Below are positions 20,843-31,305 of a DNA stretch of 64,000 bases, piece after piece. The stretch comes from Bicyclus anynana (taxonomy: Eukaryota; Arthropoda; Insecta; Lepidoptera; Nymphalidae), in assembly GCF_947172395.1 (NCBI RefSeq), contig NC_069104.1, forward strand, positions 8,831,355 to 8,895,354. Direction: 5' to 3'. Each line of letters opens with the position of its first letter. Position 1 is the stretch's first letter. Under the pieces are notes generated by a model. The model saw only the letters and a list, made by a program, of their open reading frames with translations. It was not told the origin of the DNA and did not search any database. The position numbers and the translations under genes were made by a program.

Positions 20843-23800
20843 CTATGCCTTCTCCTCCTTTTCCCGATTATACCGTTCTAATTCTTTGAGAAATTGACCT
20901 TTAGGTTTCATGACGTTGGGTCGGTCACCACGACACTTGGGGCAGAACCATTTCCCCTTGGGTTTAGTGGTGAGTGAGACACAGGAGAAGTGGAACCACT
21001 CTATGGGGCACAGGTCGTTATCACAGAGGATCATCTCGCCGAATGAGATCTGGTCGCAGAGGCAGTAGCGAGGCTCGTCAGGGTCGATGGCGTCGGCTTC
21101 CTCGGGCGGCGTCTCCGAACGTTGAGCCGTTTGACGCTTGCGCTTTTTCTTCTTACCTGTAATACCTATAAATAAATGATGGTCATTTTGTTGATTTCCT
21201 TTACTTTTATGAATGTGGGGTGTTATAAACACTCAAATCAATTGTGCCTTTGAAAAGAAGCCATAAATATCATAGCTCCTGTTTCCTGACTGTGACATTT
21301 TTGCAGATAATTGGGCCAAATTGTGCAGGGATATCTTGCAATTTTGCGAGAGGATGTAATTTAAATATATTTTTTTTATTTGATAATTATTGTAATTGTT
21401 ATTTTAGTTAAGATAGTCAATAAGCTTTCTGTACATCAGTTTTTATGTTTCATTTTTCTTATTTTTGTCTATTTTTACTGTGGTGTTTTGTTCTTTTTAA
21501 TTTTTATGTACATTTCTTTTAATTAGTGTAACTGGATTTATCCGTGCTAATTAATAATTAATAATAAATAAATAAATAAAATAGCTGGGCACCGTTAATG
21601 AAATAGTTAACTTCGTTAATCGTTCATCCGCTACAAAAAAAGTTAGCTTCATTAAATTACAGCATTACTTTTCGGAAGAATTAATGCAAGTTAACGTTAA
21701 TCGTTAATCCGTTAATATGACTGTGTAAAACTACAGTTTTATATCATTGTGTGAGATCACCATTGGAAAAAAGAGTATGAGCACTGGGAAGTGCCATAAT
21801 TTTTTTGTTTATTTCTTTGGAAAAATTAATAAATAACCTTTCAGAAAAAAGTCATTGTGTTTATGTATAGTGTTTAATATTTAAAATAGAAGTAAATCAA
21901 ATCTAATTAACCAAGGTTGGCTACTGGGTGGGTACTTTATCTTGTTTTTTTGTTTCACTCCCTGCCACGCACCGCCCGGCGGTAAATAGTAGGCGTTGGA
22001 TAAACGGACTTCTGCATATTAACGGAAGTTAACGTATCCATTAATATTTTTAAAAGTTAATCCTTTAATCAAAATGTTAACTTCGTTAATTAACGATTAA
22101 CGAGTTGATGCCCAGCTATGCTAGTGGTAAAGGACAGGTAGTTAAAAAGCAGTACGATACCTTTTTTGTGTTGCGTGTTGTGTGCGTGTCGCTCGCTGTC
22201 GCGTTCGCGTTCTGAGTCGGCGCCGTCTGTAGCTGCGCCGGTCGTCGTCCGCGAGCGGCGCGCGCGCTTCGACCACCGCTCACCTGGCAGAACGAGTGGC
22301 ATTTGTAAAACATGTGAGAAATAGTTACGTTATCTACCCATATACAGTCACTGCTGAGCTCGAGTCTCCTCTCAGAATGAGAGGGGTTAGGCCAATAGTC
22401 TACCATGCTGGCCCAATGCAGATTGGCAGGCTTCACACATGCAGAGAATTAAGAAATTCTCTGGTATGCAGATTTCCTCACGATGTTTTCCTTCACCGTT
22501 TGGGACACGTAATATTTAATTTCTTAAAATGGACACAACTGAAAAGTTGGAGGTGCATGCCACATACCGGATTCGAACCCACACCCTCTGGAATCGGAGG
22601 CAGAGGTCATATCCACTGCAAAATCACGACTCTTGTGAGAAACAGTAAATGAGACAAAATATAATCATTCCATGGGCCCAGTCTCTTGTGTGGCTGATAG
22701 AAAATCTAAAAGCAGTGCCTCATGACCATGTAGGATTACAGAATGATTTTATAACATTTAACAATTTACAAGTGAATAAGATGTATTATATATAAGTAAA
22801 AGGAAAATTCCAGAATCCAGGTTGTCAGAGAAATCACTCTAGCAATAACACTTTACATTATATATTTATAAGCTACTCTTTTATACTACTAGGAAACAGC
22901 AGTCAAACAGATTCACTTGCAATGTTCCTGTTCTTTGGAGATAAGGGGATCAAATATCCAAAGACACTCACAGATAACGTGGCTTTCTAATGGTGAAAGA
23001 ATTTTCTTAATTTGTCGATTAGATTACACAGATTGCCTCCTTTTCTTTGGTGCAGACTATATCAAATGTGCTAGAGCTTATTAATTTACTTACCTCCAGA
23101 TTTATCCTTATCTGTTTTCTCTTTTTCCTTCTCATTAGTCCTCTCAGGTGGCGGTGGTGGCGGCACATGCTGGGGCTGCACCGGCTGCACGCTGGGCTCC
23201 TTCTCCACGGCGCGGGGCTCTGGCGGCTGTGGCGGAGAGGCCTCCTTTGTTGTGCCATTTGTGTTCACGTCTAAGCAGGAAACTGGAAAAAATATTTGGT
23301 AGTATCTAGTAGAGTAAAGATAAAGTGTACTGTGTGTACTCTTTAAAATATAAAAATAAAAAGAATGTTAGCCAAATTTTGAAAATATGACCAATTGCTT
23401 TCCCTCAATTTCCCACATTTTTAAATGTTGTTTCCATCATTGTAGATTATTTGTTTTTTTAAATAATGAATTAATTTCTGAGCAGGTACCAGTAAACAAA
23501 TATTTTCATATAGATTCTTGTATACATAAATGAAATTAAAATCAACAGTATTGTACTGAAAAACTTTACCCATGTCCAAAAATAGCTTTTTTATCATTCA
23601 TAGGCTTGCTTGACTACAGGCATATTAAGTAAAGAGCAATACATCAAAGTTAAATAGATAGATATACTATATTACAATAGATTTACAAAATCCTTTAGTC
23701 TAAATTGATTCAACCTAATATTTGAATGAGAGAGATTTGTTGAACAACAAAATCTTATACAACTCGTCAAACACCTTGCTTGCACAACACAAGACAAATG

Positions 23801-24629
23801 ACTGTGCACTGTACAAAAACAGTTTTCAATAAGTATAATAGGGTATGATGGCATATCATACAAAATGTAAATAAACTTACCGAGTTTCTTGTGATCCCCA
23901 TCCAACGACCTCTGTTTATTGTCGATAAGATCTTGCAGGAGCTGGACCACTTGAAGTTTCTCGTCACCTATTTCTTGTGCAGCCACCAGAGCACTCTGCA
24001 GACGTATTGCCGCCCTGCCACGACGGCGCTCTTCTGTGTTAGGTCCTATGCAAACAGCCAAGTGCGTCTCTGCATCTCGGAGGCATTCTACAACAAAAAC
24101 ATAAATGAAGTGACACATCAAACTGTTTTGTATTGTTAAAATCGTGTCATACAACAATTTTCAAGACTGATTTATAGAGAAAGACGAGAAGAAACAACTT
24201 TTTTTTTTTAAATAACACATGAACAACAACTGCGTAGATTTTCATAATAATGACTGAAAATATTCTATAATATGGGAAAATTATTAAATCGATGTAAAAT
24301 AGAGTCTTTTTTGCCAGTAAAGTCATTCGAAAGTCACGTTTACAAATAAAAATATGCTGGGATTGCCTGGATGAGCGAATGTCAACACATCATAAATCAA
24401 CGTATTTTTATGCTTTAGGTATAATAATAAGTATTTGGGATGGTACATTATTGTAAAATAAGCTTCTTAAATGTTAAATATTGTGGATATTACCTCTATA
24501 AGTCACGTCTAATTCTCGCATACGCGATAAATGTCTTTGCAGGTCATTGGGCAGATTTTCCACACAATCTAAATAATTTTCGACGTAAGTGGCCGAAAGC
24601 AAAGCTTCCGTCGAAGTTTGATTCAACAT
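20843..24629 (-). CDS. Ing1: Inhibitor of growth protein, ING1/ING2 type (PHD finger), four exons
   Basis: Nuclear adaptor that reads H3K4me3 and, for ING1/2, brings Sin3-HDAC complexes. Coding exons on the minus strand: 24629-24494, 24087-23881, 23270-23094, 21156-20843, GT-AG, 834 nt, 277 aa (human ING1/2 about 280). Residues about 14-110 are the ING N-terminal helical domain (YVENYLDCVENLPNDLQRHL; ALVAAQEIGDEKLQVVQLLQDLI). Residues 116-173 are Pro/Glu/Lys-rich (PPPPPPERTNEKEKEK). A basic run KKKKRKR (about 175-181) looks like a nuclear signal. The PHD finger has zinc ligands C205, C207, C218, C223, H229, C232, C245, C248 and the methyl-lysine cage Y204, M215, W227; a short charged tail follows. 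Residues L217 and L222 replace G and E of the human PHD. Exon 4 has two possible acceptors 9 nt apart (280 aa with the upstream one). Confidence 0.95.
21157..21165 (-). other. Tandem 3' splice site of ING exon 4
   Basis: On the minus strand the sequence is TATAG then GTATTACAG then GTAAGAAG. Both AGs keep the frame: the downstream one gives G-K-K-K-K, the upstream one inserts G-I-T before it. The downstream site is also an ACAG|GTAAGA juxtaposition, like a recursive splice point. Confidence 0.6.
21581..22119. mobile_element. 539-bp inverted-repeat DNA element in ING intron 3
   Basis: Ends ATAGCTGGGCA and TGCCCAGCTAT; inside, many GTTAAC/GTTAATCGTTAAT blocks near both ends in opposite orientation. 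The 'gctgggca...gttaatcgttaat' pattern resembles hAT-type termini, but no clear 8-bp target duplication is visible. Confidence 0.6.
22332..22630 (-). repeat. SINE-B copy, nearly full length, in ING intron 3
   Basis: Minus strand; includes the B box as 'ggattcgaaccc' on plus and most of the head ('cctctggaatcggaggcagaggtcatatccact'). No (GAT)n tail beyond 'tatctacccatata'. Confidence 0.85.
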
Positions 24630-24930
24630 AGTTATAGATTTTACACAGTTTTCATTGTCTTTTTATTGAGAAATGCTATTTATTTAACTTTCAAAGCGAA
24701 TAACAAGTTATTACAATCACAAGCCGTCAAACGTTCGTAAACTATCATAGACTATAGAGTATTTAAAGAAACCATAGAGCATAGACAATGAAAGCGGAAA
24801 CGCGGTCGGATGCACGTACTATGTTTTATTTTTAGCAACGCGCCTTTATTTGAATCACTTCGAATGATTATGCCGTAAATCGAATTCATGAATTCATAAT
24901 ATTATGTATTTTTCTTTAAAAAAATTTGTT

Positions 24931-25250
24931 TCAAGATGTACGAGATATGCTTGGAGTTTCTCTGCGTGATCGAATCAGGGACTGAGGAGATCCGCAGACG
25001 AATCAAAGTCACATAGGTCATGGAGTCGCGAAGCTGAAGTGGCAATGTGCAGGCCACATAGTTCAAAGAGCCGATGGACGTGGATGACGGTCCCAAGGTG
25101 CTGAAATGGCGACCCCGCACCGGAAAGCGCAGTGTTGGTCGACCCCCCGCTAGGTGGACCGAGGATATCAAGTGGGTTGCAGGGAGCCGCTGGATGCTGG
25201 CGGCTCGAGATCGTTGTGCTAGGAGGTCCATGCAAGAGTCCATGCATGGT
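24931..25250 (+). mobile_element. RTE-type LINE 3' fragment
   Basis: Plus strand, 5'-truncated. Reads, with frameshifts, through the conserved C-terminus: 'VAKLKWQCAGHIV', 'GRPPARWTEDIKWVAGSRWMLAARDR'. It ends in a (GGTAA)n stretch at about 25248-25262 rather than (GAT)n. Confidence 0.85.
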
Positions 25251-25551
25251 AAGGTAAGGTAAGGCGTAATAAAATGCTATAAAAACTATTGAGCAAAACA
25301 GCATCGTAATAATTTGCTATGAAAAAAATTTAAAACGTATAATTTTCATTAAAATAATAGAACGGACTTCAGAGTCGTATTTCAGTTATTTTGATTTTAA
25401 CAGAAAATTACTAAACCGATTTTCATGAAAATTATTATCTCCATATACTTTTAAACGGGCATACCTACCTGGGTTCCCTGCGCCGACGTTGTATTGGCCG
25501 GTGGTCATTCCCCTTTAAACAGAGTGTTAATTTATTTTTGGGTAAGAGATT

Positions 25552-25885
25552 TAATTTTTTTTTTTTATTCTTTAAAGTTAGCCCTTGACTACAATCTCAC
25601 CTGATGGTAAGTGATGATGCTGTCTAAGATGGAAGCGGGCTAACTTGTTAGGAGGAGGATGAAAATCCACACTCCTTTTCGGTTTCTACACGACATCGTA
25701 CCGGAACTCTAAATCGCTTGGCGGTACGTCTTTGTCGGTAGGGTGGTAACTAGCCACGGCCGAAGCCTCCCACCAGCCAGACCTGGACCAATTAAGAAAA
25801 CCTCAATCGGCCCAGCCGGGGATCGAACCCAGGACCTCCGTCTTGTAAATCCACCGCGCATACCACTGCGCCACGGAGGCCGTCA
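25552..25885 (-). repeat. SINE-A copy, full length
   Basis: Minus strand; T-run at the left is the complement of the A-rich tail; right end holds the tRNA-like head with B box 'gggatcgaacc' and A box 'ccactgcgcca' (plus-strand form). Confidence 0.9.
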
Positions 25886-26027
25886 AAGACGACTAAATTG
25901 CTTGTTTGCCGTTATGAGGAAGAGGATTCTCTATCTGACATTCGTTTTAACCGATCTTTAGATATAGATTATAGTTATATAACAAAATAACTAACAGCGA
26001 ATTAGTTATGTCAAAAGTTATAGGCCT

Positions 26028-26205
26028 GCTACAGCCAGACTTACTTTTTTATGATGGCTGAAAGTTAGTCAACCCATGCTCCTGCCATAGGGAAGTACGA
26101 TATCCAATTATGGAGTAATGACCATGGTGGCTTTGGAAGATAGAAATACTCAAGGCTGCTGGGCCTGTAGACAAGTGGCTTTGGAAGATAGCAATACTCA
26201 AAGGT
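26028..26205. mobile_element. Foldback-S fragment
   Basis: Shares 'atgctcctgccatagggaagtacgatatccaattatggag' type sequence and 'catggtggctttggaagatag' with one arm of the long palindrome at 36155-36656. Confidence 0.55.
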
Positions 26206-26225
26206 CCTGCCCTTGTAGCCAAGTG

Positions 26226-26391
26226 TCGTCAATTCTCTTTCTACGATTGCAAACGCTTCGGAAACTAGAAAAACGTATGGGAATGACATTCGCTATCGAC
26301 AGGTCACGTGATCAAGATCTGTCATTCCCATACCTTTTTTTAGTTTTTCGAAGCGTTTGCGATCGTAGAAAGACAATCGACGTGCCATGTG
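26226..26391. mobile_element. Palindromic element Q
   Basis: Arms of about 55 bp: TCTTTCTACGATTGCAAACG ... GGGAATGACA on the left and their complement (TGTCATTCCC ... GCGATCGTAGAAAGA) on the right, with 'atcgacaggtcacgtgatc' in the loop. Related pieces at 44990-45145 and 53780-53835. Confidence 0.75.
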
Positions 26392-26531
26392 GCACTTCGA
26401 TTCTCTTTTTACAAACGTTAACGCTTCGAAAACTAACAAAATGTATCTCGTGTCGTGTCTCTTTCGGCCCGAGGATTTTTGGACGAAATTATCATACCGC
26501 TTGTATATCTGCTTCTACTTGAATAGAGGAT

Positions 26532-26859
26532 TGACGGCCTCCGTGGCGCAGTGGTATGCGCGGTGGATTTACAAGACGGAGGTCCTGGGTTCGATCCCCG
26601 GCTGGGCCGATTGAGGTTTTCTTAATTGGTCCAGGTCTGGCTGGTGGGAGGCTTCGGCCGTGGCTAGTTACCACCCTACCGACAAAGACGTACCGCCAAG
26701 CGATTTAGCTTTCCGGTACGGTGTCGTGTAGAAACCGAAAGGGGTATGGATATTCACCCTCCTCCTAACATGTTAGCCCGCTTCCATCTTAGACTCCATC
26801 ATCACTTACCATCAGGTGTGATTGTAGTCAAGGGCTAACTTGTAAAGAATAAAATAAAT
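26532..26859 (+). repeat. SINE-A, complete reference copy
   Basis: tRNA-derived head: A box TGGCGCAGTGG (26544-26554) and B box GGTTCGATCCC (26588-26598), correctly spaced for an internal pol III promoter. The body reads '...gtggtaactagccacgg' type sequence and ends 'atcaggtgtgattgtagtcaagggctaactt' followed by an (AATAAA)n tail. About 330 bp. Nine other copies or fragments lie in the window. Confidence 0.92.
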
Positions 26860-27059
26860 AGAGGACATGTTAGGGATGACATCATGTTTCTAGAACAGAA
26901 CATTTGCTCGCATATAGACTAGCGAATATTAATTTAATGAGGGCTAAGAACAAAGGGAAATCATAATTCACAATAATAACTACCATTAGGCCAAGTTGAA
27001 CTCCTACATTCGCCCACATTGCAGTTTTGTCATAAAGTAAAATGCGCGACAGTTCGGCT

Positions 27060-27065
27060 TATAAA
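27060..27065 (+). promoter_or_regulatory. Candidate TATA box of the 27.2-kb gene
   Basis: TATAAA about 155 bp upstream of the ATG at 27221, in a unique-looking stretch. Use as a TATA box is inferred. Confidence 0.3.
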
Positions 27066-27220
27066 CTCGCACAACTGGCACGTTAAATAATAAAAAAAAT
27101 TGACACTTGTCTAGTTGTGATGAAATTTTAATGTGAATTTGTTATTATCGTGTAGAAATCATTTTATTTAATTTCGGTGAGAAATTTCTAGTGTTGTGTT
27201 TGCTCGTTTTCTGTTGTGCA

Positions 27221-27279
27221 ATGTCGTCCACACTTATATTTGTTGGTCTGCCGGAGGATTCCAAGAGCTCCATAACAAA
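27221..27279 (+). CDS. Putative first coding exon of an unidentified gene
   Basis: ATG at 27221 opens 19 codons, MSSTLIFVGLPEDSKSSIT, then AA followed by a strong donor GTAAGT at 27280. I do not recognise the peptide. The region just upstream (27060-27220) is unique sequence with a TATA-like motif and looks like a 5' UTR. No in-frame continuation or acceptor can be tied to it: the 36.7 kb to its right has no exon I can identify, so the next exon probably lies outside the window, beyond a very long first intron, a common arrangement in insect regulatory genes. It may also be a non-coding or chance exon. Confidence 0.4.
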
Positions 27280-27436
27280 GTAAGTTCTTCCAGCTCTAAG
27301 AACCATTTATCTAATTTTGCACCATAGAGATTGTTTTAATAATCTGAGTTCCAGCTATAGAAAATTAAGTCATCAAAGCTCTTACGCTATCTATGATCCA
27401 AACTAGAAACTAGTTTCACCAATGATTGTTTTGTAC

Positions 27437-27740
27437 TATAGATATGTTACGTTTCTACAAAATCACTGCAAGAAGTGATCCAAATTTAGCGACTCCTCTG
27501 AGCGCACACATGCACATTTTGTTTTTAATTCCATTATATATTTATGTATATACATTTTTTTAAGTTCCTAAGAACAAAACTTGACATTGTACTTATATCT
27601 TTAATTAGGTATTGTTTGTTTATATAACTTTTGGTTTTTACTATGCGATTCAATGAAATGCCGTCAAATAGCCATTTTTGTTCGCCTCAGTTTTGACGCG
27701 CTAGTGGCATATCGCTATTATAAAATCTTTGGCGAGTTGG
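27437..27740 (+). repeat. Dispersed repeat, copy 2 (partner at 362-540)
   Basis: See 362-540. It carries about 100 extra bases in its middle. Confidence 0.55.
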
Positions 27741-28347
27741 TGTTCACACAATCCTATTCTACTACTACGCTACCAGAATTACTGTAGCTACTTATCTACT
27801 TAACTATAAATTGACTTGAGCTACATACATGTAAACCGAACTAACTGTTTACAAATATCAACAGCCTTACTTACCCTTACTCAACCCGATAAAGACATTA
27901 GAAGAAATACTCATTCCAATATTGTACTCGTATTACTTTACAAGACTTATAACTCGTCGGTCCCGTGGTTAGCCTATGTGGTTTCAGATCACAAAGATTA
28001 TCAACCCAAAAACGTGATACATAGCAGCAGTATGATATTGAATTTCACTCTTACCCCCGGTACAGACGTTCAGCTTTAACTGTGCAGTTTCAGTTTTATA
28101 TAATCGAAATTTCAATCAAAATTATTAGAAAAACTGTAATGTTAAGACTGACGGACATTACATAGTACACACGTACGATGTAACTGAATAGTTAACAGTT
28201 CGACTAATCGACTGTCTGTAGCACTGCATGTCCGTTTTACAAATTCGAATTTCATTATTAGGAAAACGTTTTTAGCGTTTACTTCGTGGTACACCTTTCT
28301 ACGTTTTTAAAATCAGTTAGTCAATCAATATGCTAGCCAAAACCAAA

Positions 28348-28564
28348 GAGACAAAATAGTTTGGGGAGTTCTGTTATAGGCAATGTTTACAGTATTGCGT
28401 TTTGCTTCGTCGACAGAATGAAAAGGGCATAACTGTCGCTTAAAGCTTGTAATTTCAATTACAAGAGCATTTAGGTCTGGCGTCATGCCACCAGGCATAT
28501 AGGATGTAGTTTTATGTCTTGAACGTGTGGGCTGTACCAGATTTATTTGCAATTGCCGCTGGTT
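28348..28564 (+). repeat. Direct duplication of about 217 bp, copy 1
   Basis: About 88% identical by eye to 28609-28826. Both start GAGACAAAAT.GTTTGGG, contain GCTTCGTCGACAGAATGAAAAGGG and end GATTTATTTGCAATTGCC.CTGG. The repeat period is 261 bp. No known family is recognised. Confidence 0.9.
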
Positions 28565-28608
28565 TAGCTAAGGGTCTAGACAAAAAAAAAGATAAGACAG
28601 TGGTCCAC

Positions 28609-28826
28609 GAGACAAAATGGTTTGGGAACCTCTGGTGTAAGCGATGTATTTACAATATTGCGCTTTGCTTCGTCGACAGAATGAAAAGGGTATAACCGTC
28701 GTTTAAAGCTTGTAATTTCAATTACAAGAGCATTTAGGTCTGGCGCCAAGCCACTAGGCTTATAGGATGTAGTTTTATGTCATGAACGTGTGGGTTGCAC
28801 CAGATTTATTTGCAATTGCCACTGGT
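28609..28826 (+). repeat. Direct duplication of about 217 bp, copy 2
   Basis: Second copy of 28348-28564, same strand, with a 44-bp spacer between them. Confidence 0.9.
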
Positions 28827-29340
28827 TGGCTGTGGGCGAGCCTGTTACCTTGACTAGTCCGGTTAAGGAATACGAAGTTGTTATGTTTTTGTTTAAATTG
28901 GGTATTGTCTCGTTTGTACTAATATAGTAATTGCTGGGTGCGTTGTTTTCTATTTGTTCTCGTTTGGATTACGTAAGCGCATTAAATTCAAATTACGCAG
29001 AGTTTTACGACTTTTGAAAGATCTTGACACTGTCTTTTATTAACCGACTGTCTAAAAAGTGTTATGTTTTCCACCTATTTAAATTTATGTATGCATATGC
29101 ATGTACTTATATATGTAGATATGTTTTTTACATTCATACATTGCCATGCTTTCTATACAAAATCTGAAAATAAGTAAATTCTAAAATACCTAAGTTTTAA
29201 AGTCTCGATCAACTTCTAGACAATCAATTGATCGAAAAATAAAACAAAATTGATTGATGCCTTCAAGAACCTAGTTACTCCATAGCTTTTGATGCTATGT
29301 TATTCATAACCATCAGTATAATTTTAATCGTCCACTGCAG

Positions 29341-29460
29341 TGCCTAGTGGCAGTTTTCGTACTGTGGCGGTCGCGTAGGTAACGTAAACGCGAAATTCTA
29401 AGGAATCGTAACAGCGCCATCTAGTGGCATTACTGCACAGCAGTTTCATTCAGTGGCATA
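29341..29460 (+). mobile_element. MITE-T copy 1 (one-ended)
   Basis: Begins TGCCTAGTGGCAGTTTT and follows the MITE-T body through 'cgtaaacgcgaa' and the CTCF-like motif, then ends without the second terminal repeat. Confidence 0.65.
29414..29427 (-). promoter_or_regulatory. CTCF-consensus match in MITE-T copy 1
   Basis: Minus strand CCACTAGATGGCGC, an exact match to CCASYAGRKGGCRS. Confidence 0.4.
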
Positions 29461-29544
29461 GAATGCTTAACTTACCTATGCATTTCACTCCTACTCTCGA
29501 TATAGTGAGCACTGATAAAATTGGACGACGGCTCAACGTAGGTC

Positions 29545-29875
29545 TTTTTTTTTTTTATTCTTTACAAGTTAGCCCTTGACTACAATCTCACCTGATGGTA
29601 AGTGATGATGCAGTCTAAGATGGAAGCGGGCTAACTTGTTAGGAGGAGGATGAAAATCTACACCCATTTCGGTTTCTACACGACATCGTACGGGAACGCT
29701 AAATCGCTTGGCGGTACGTCTTTGCCGGTAGGGTGGTAACTAGCCACGGCCGAAGCCTCCCACCAGCCAGACCTGGACAAATTAAGAAAATCTCAATCTG
29801 CCCAGCCGAGAATCGAACCCAGGACCTCCGTCTTGTAAATCCACCGCGCATACCACTGCGCCACGGAGGCCGTCA
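29545..29875 (-). repeat. SINE-A copy, full length
   Basis: Minus strand; ends in the complement of the tRNA-like head ('ccaccgcgcataccactgcgccacggaggccgtca'). Confidence 0.9.
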
Positions 29876-29959
29876 AAACCCTACCCTCAAATAACACTAC
29901 CGACTTTTGAACTTCATGTTACCTACTACTAAGAAATGAAAAACTAATTCCTACTCTAC

Positions 29960-30185
29960 CACAAAGTCACTGACATAGCTCAGTGAGTCGCGAAGCTGAA
30001 GTGACAATTGGCAGGGCACATAGTTCGAAGAGCTGATGGACGTTGGGGTCCCAAGGTGCAGGAATGGCGATCCCCCTACCAGAAAGCGCAGTATTGGTCG
30101 ACCCTACACTCTAGGTGGACTGAGGACATCAAGCAGGTTGCAGGGAGCCGCTGGATGTTGGCGGCTCGAGACCATCCATCCTTCC
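29960..30185 (+). mobile_element. RTE-type LINE 3' fragment
   Basis: Plus strand; readable with frameshifts as 'GHIVRRADGRWGPKVQEW' and 'RWTEDIKQVAGSRWMLAARDH'. The (GAT)n tail is missing. Confidence 0.85.
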
Positions 30186-31084
30186 GACCTTCCATCGGCT
30201 GTTAATTACTGTATTCCAATATTTCTTACCTCGAATCGAAATTATCATGATCCCTAACTACTAGGCCAATGAGGCAGTTAAATCAGTGTTTCAGATGGTC
30301 TATTTCCGTCACACTTAAAGCAGGTTGCGTAATAGGATTACTGGGAGCTCAGACGTGACGGGAGCGTAACTGGATAGATTTCCGGGAAGCCTTGCAGCCA
30401 ACCGGCGTCTAAGGGCTGGGGGCAAACGCATAAATCCGCCTTGAAAACAATACAGATTGCAGCCGAGCGACGCCGGCTTTAGTACTTTTTAATTATGCCA
30501 AGTGCAGACAGGGTGGGAATACTTTTTGCGGGTTGAATTTTGAAGACACCAACGCCCTTTCATCCTTGATCTCATACCTATAATACGTATAGGTGTCTAC
30601 ATTGAATAAGTACGGAGTTACTACGCAATGCTTTTTCGTCTGAAGGTGTTTAGGTGCTGATACTATTTTTAAGATATAAATAAAATAGGCGGTTCTATGT
30701 GTTTTTTGGTGGAAAATAATATTTTTTCATGACTATACTACTCAAACTTCGAGTACCTACCTAATCATGGTGTTGAGGCTTTTCCCTTCTAATCAAAGGC
30801 GTCTAAAGATCCACATCGTACGTATCGAACGCATTGCATCAAACGGATTTTATATGTATTTACGGTAGATTAAATCCGTTAGACGCGATCCGTACGATGC
30901 AGATCAGTGGACGCACTAAAATCCGTTTGATGCGATGCGTACGATGCGCACGATGCGGATCTATGGACGCCTGCCGTAAGCCATCGTCTAGACCTCTGTG
31001 CCTCAACTAATAAATGCGTTTTGATCGCGTTTTCATGAAAAAAATGGTAAAGTTACAACAGTAAACGTTTTATTACATAAATTA
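30186..31084. other. Mostly unique DNA with one palindromic MITE-P
   Basis: 30260-30600 looks unique and less AT-rich than its surroundings. The string 'aacaatacagattgca...tactttttaattat' at about 30445-30495 recurs in altered form at about 31480-31530. MITE-P copy 1 lies at 30795-30976. Confidence 0.45.
30795..30976. mobile_element. MITE-P copy 1
   Basis: Palindromic element with ends AGGCGTC.A.AGATCC and GGATCTATGGACGCCT, arms containing CGTACG..TCG.ACGCAT.GCATCAAACGGATTTT. See 40648-40855 for the clearest copy. Confidence 0.8.
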
Positions 31085-31305
31085 TACATCAGAGGGCCTA
31101 GTGGCAGTTTGATACTGTTACCGTCACGTAACGTAAACGCGAATTTCTAAGGAATTGAAACAGCGCCATCTAGTGGCACTACTGCACAACTGTTTCAATT
31201 TCATATAAAATTTGCGGAAACGTCAAAGTGGAAGTTTTCAATATTTTCATTCTGTGACTATCAGAAAATATTGAAAACTCCCACTAGGCACACAGATCGA
31301 AGCAG
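31085..31305 (+). mobile_element. MITE-T copy 2
   Basis: Complete: left GGCCTAGTGGCAGTTTGATA, right end the complement of GTGCCTAGTGGGAGTTTTCA. About 220 bp, no coding capacity. Confidence 0.75.
31163..31176 (-). promoter_or_regulatory. CTCF-consensus match in MITE-T copy 2
   Basis: Minus strand CCACTAGATGGCGC, exact match to CCASYAGRKGGCRS. Confidence 0.4.

Larger units (their letters stand above)
21157..23093 (-). other. ING intron 3 with hAT-like element and SINE-B
   Basis: 1.9-kb intron. Contents: LINE-like A/T-rich tail (about 21395-21580, ending in (AATA)n), a 539-bp inverted-repeat element (21581-22119), a complete SINE-B (22332-22630) and a decayed Helitron piece near 22950-23010. 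A short GC-rich segment (22150-22290) follows the element and has no recognised identity. Confidence 0.65.
24630..27220. other. Head-to-head intergenic region (ING and the 27.2-kb exon)
   Basis: Holds both promoters. Also an RTE fragment, two SINE-A copies facing opposite ways, a foldback-S fragment and a palindromic Q element. Putative ING promoter sequence lies directly right of 24629; no TATA box is obvious there. Confidence 0.55.
27280..29540. other. Start of the long gene-poor stretch
   Basis: Holds the second copy of the 362-540 repeat (27437-27740) and a direct duplication at 28348-28826. The frames at 27816-28079 and 28325-28552 show no domain. If the 27221 exon is real, this is its intron. 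Confidence 0.5.

Noticed and set aside
20974..21162. 62-codon plus-strand frame
   Set aside because: Antisense shadow of the ING PHD exon.
22090..22436. Overlapping minus frames in ING intron 3
   Set aside because: They run across the end of the hAT-like element and the SINE-B.
26532..26605. tRNA gene
   Set aside because: A and B boxes are present, but the sequence continues as a 330-bp repeat found ten times; it is the head of SINE-A and does not fold as a cloverleaf I could confirm.
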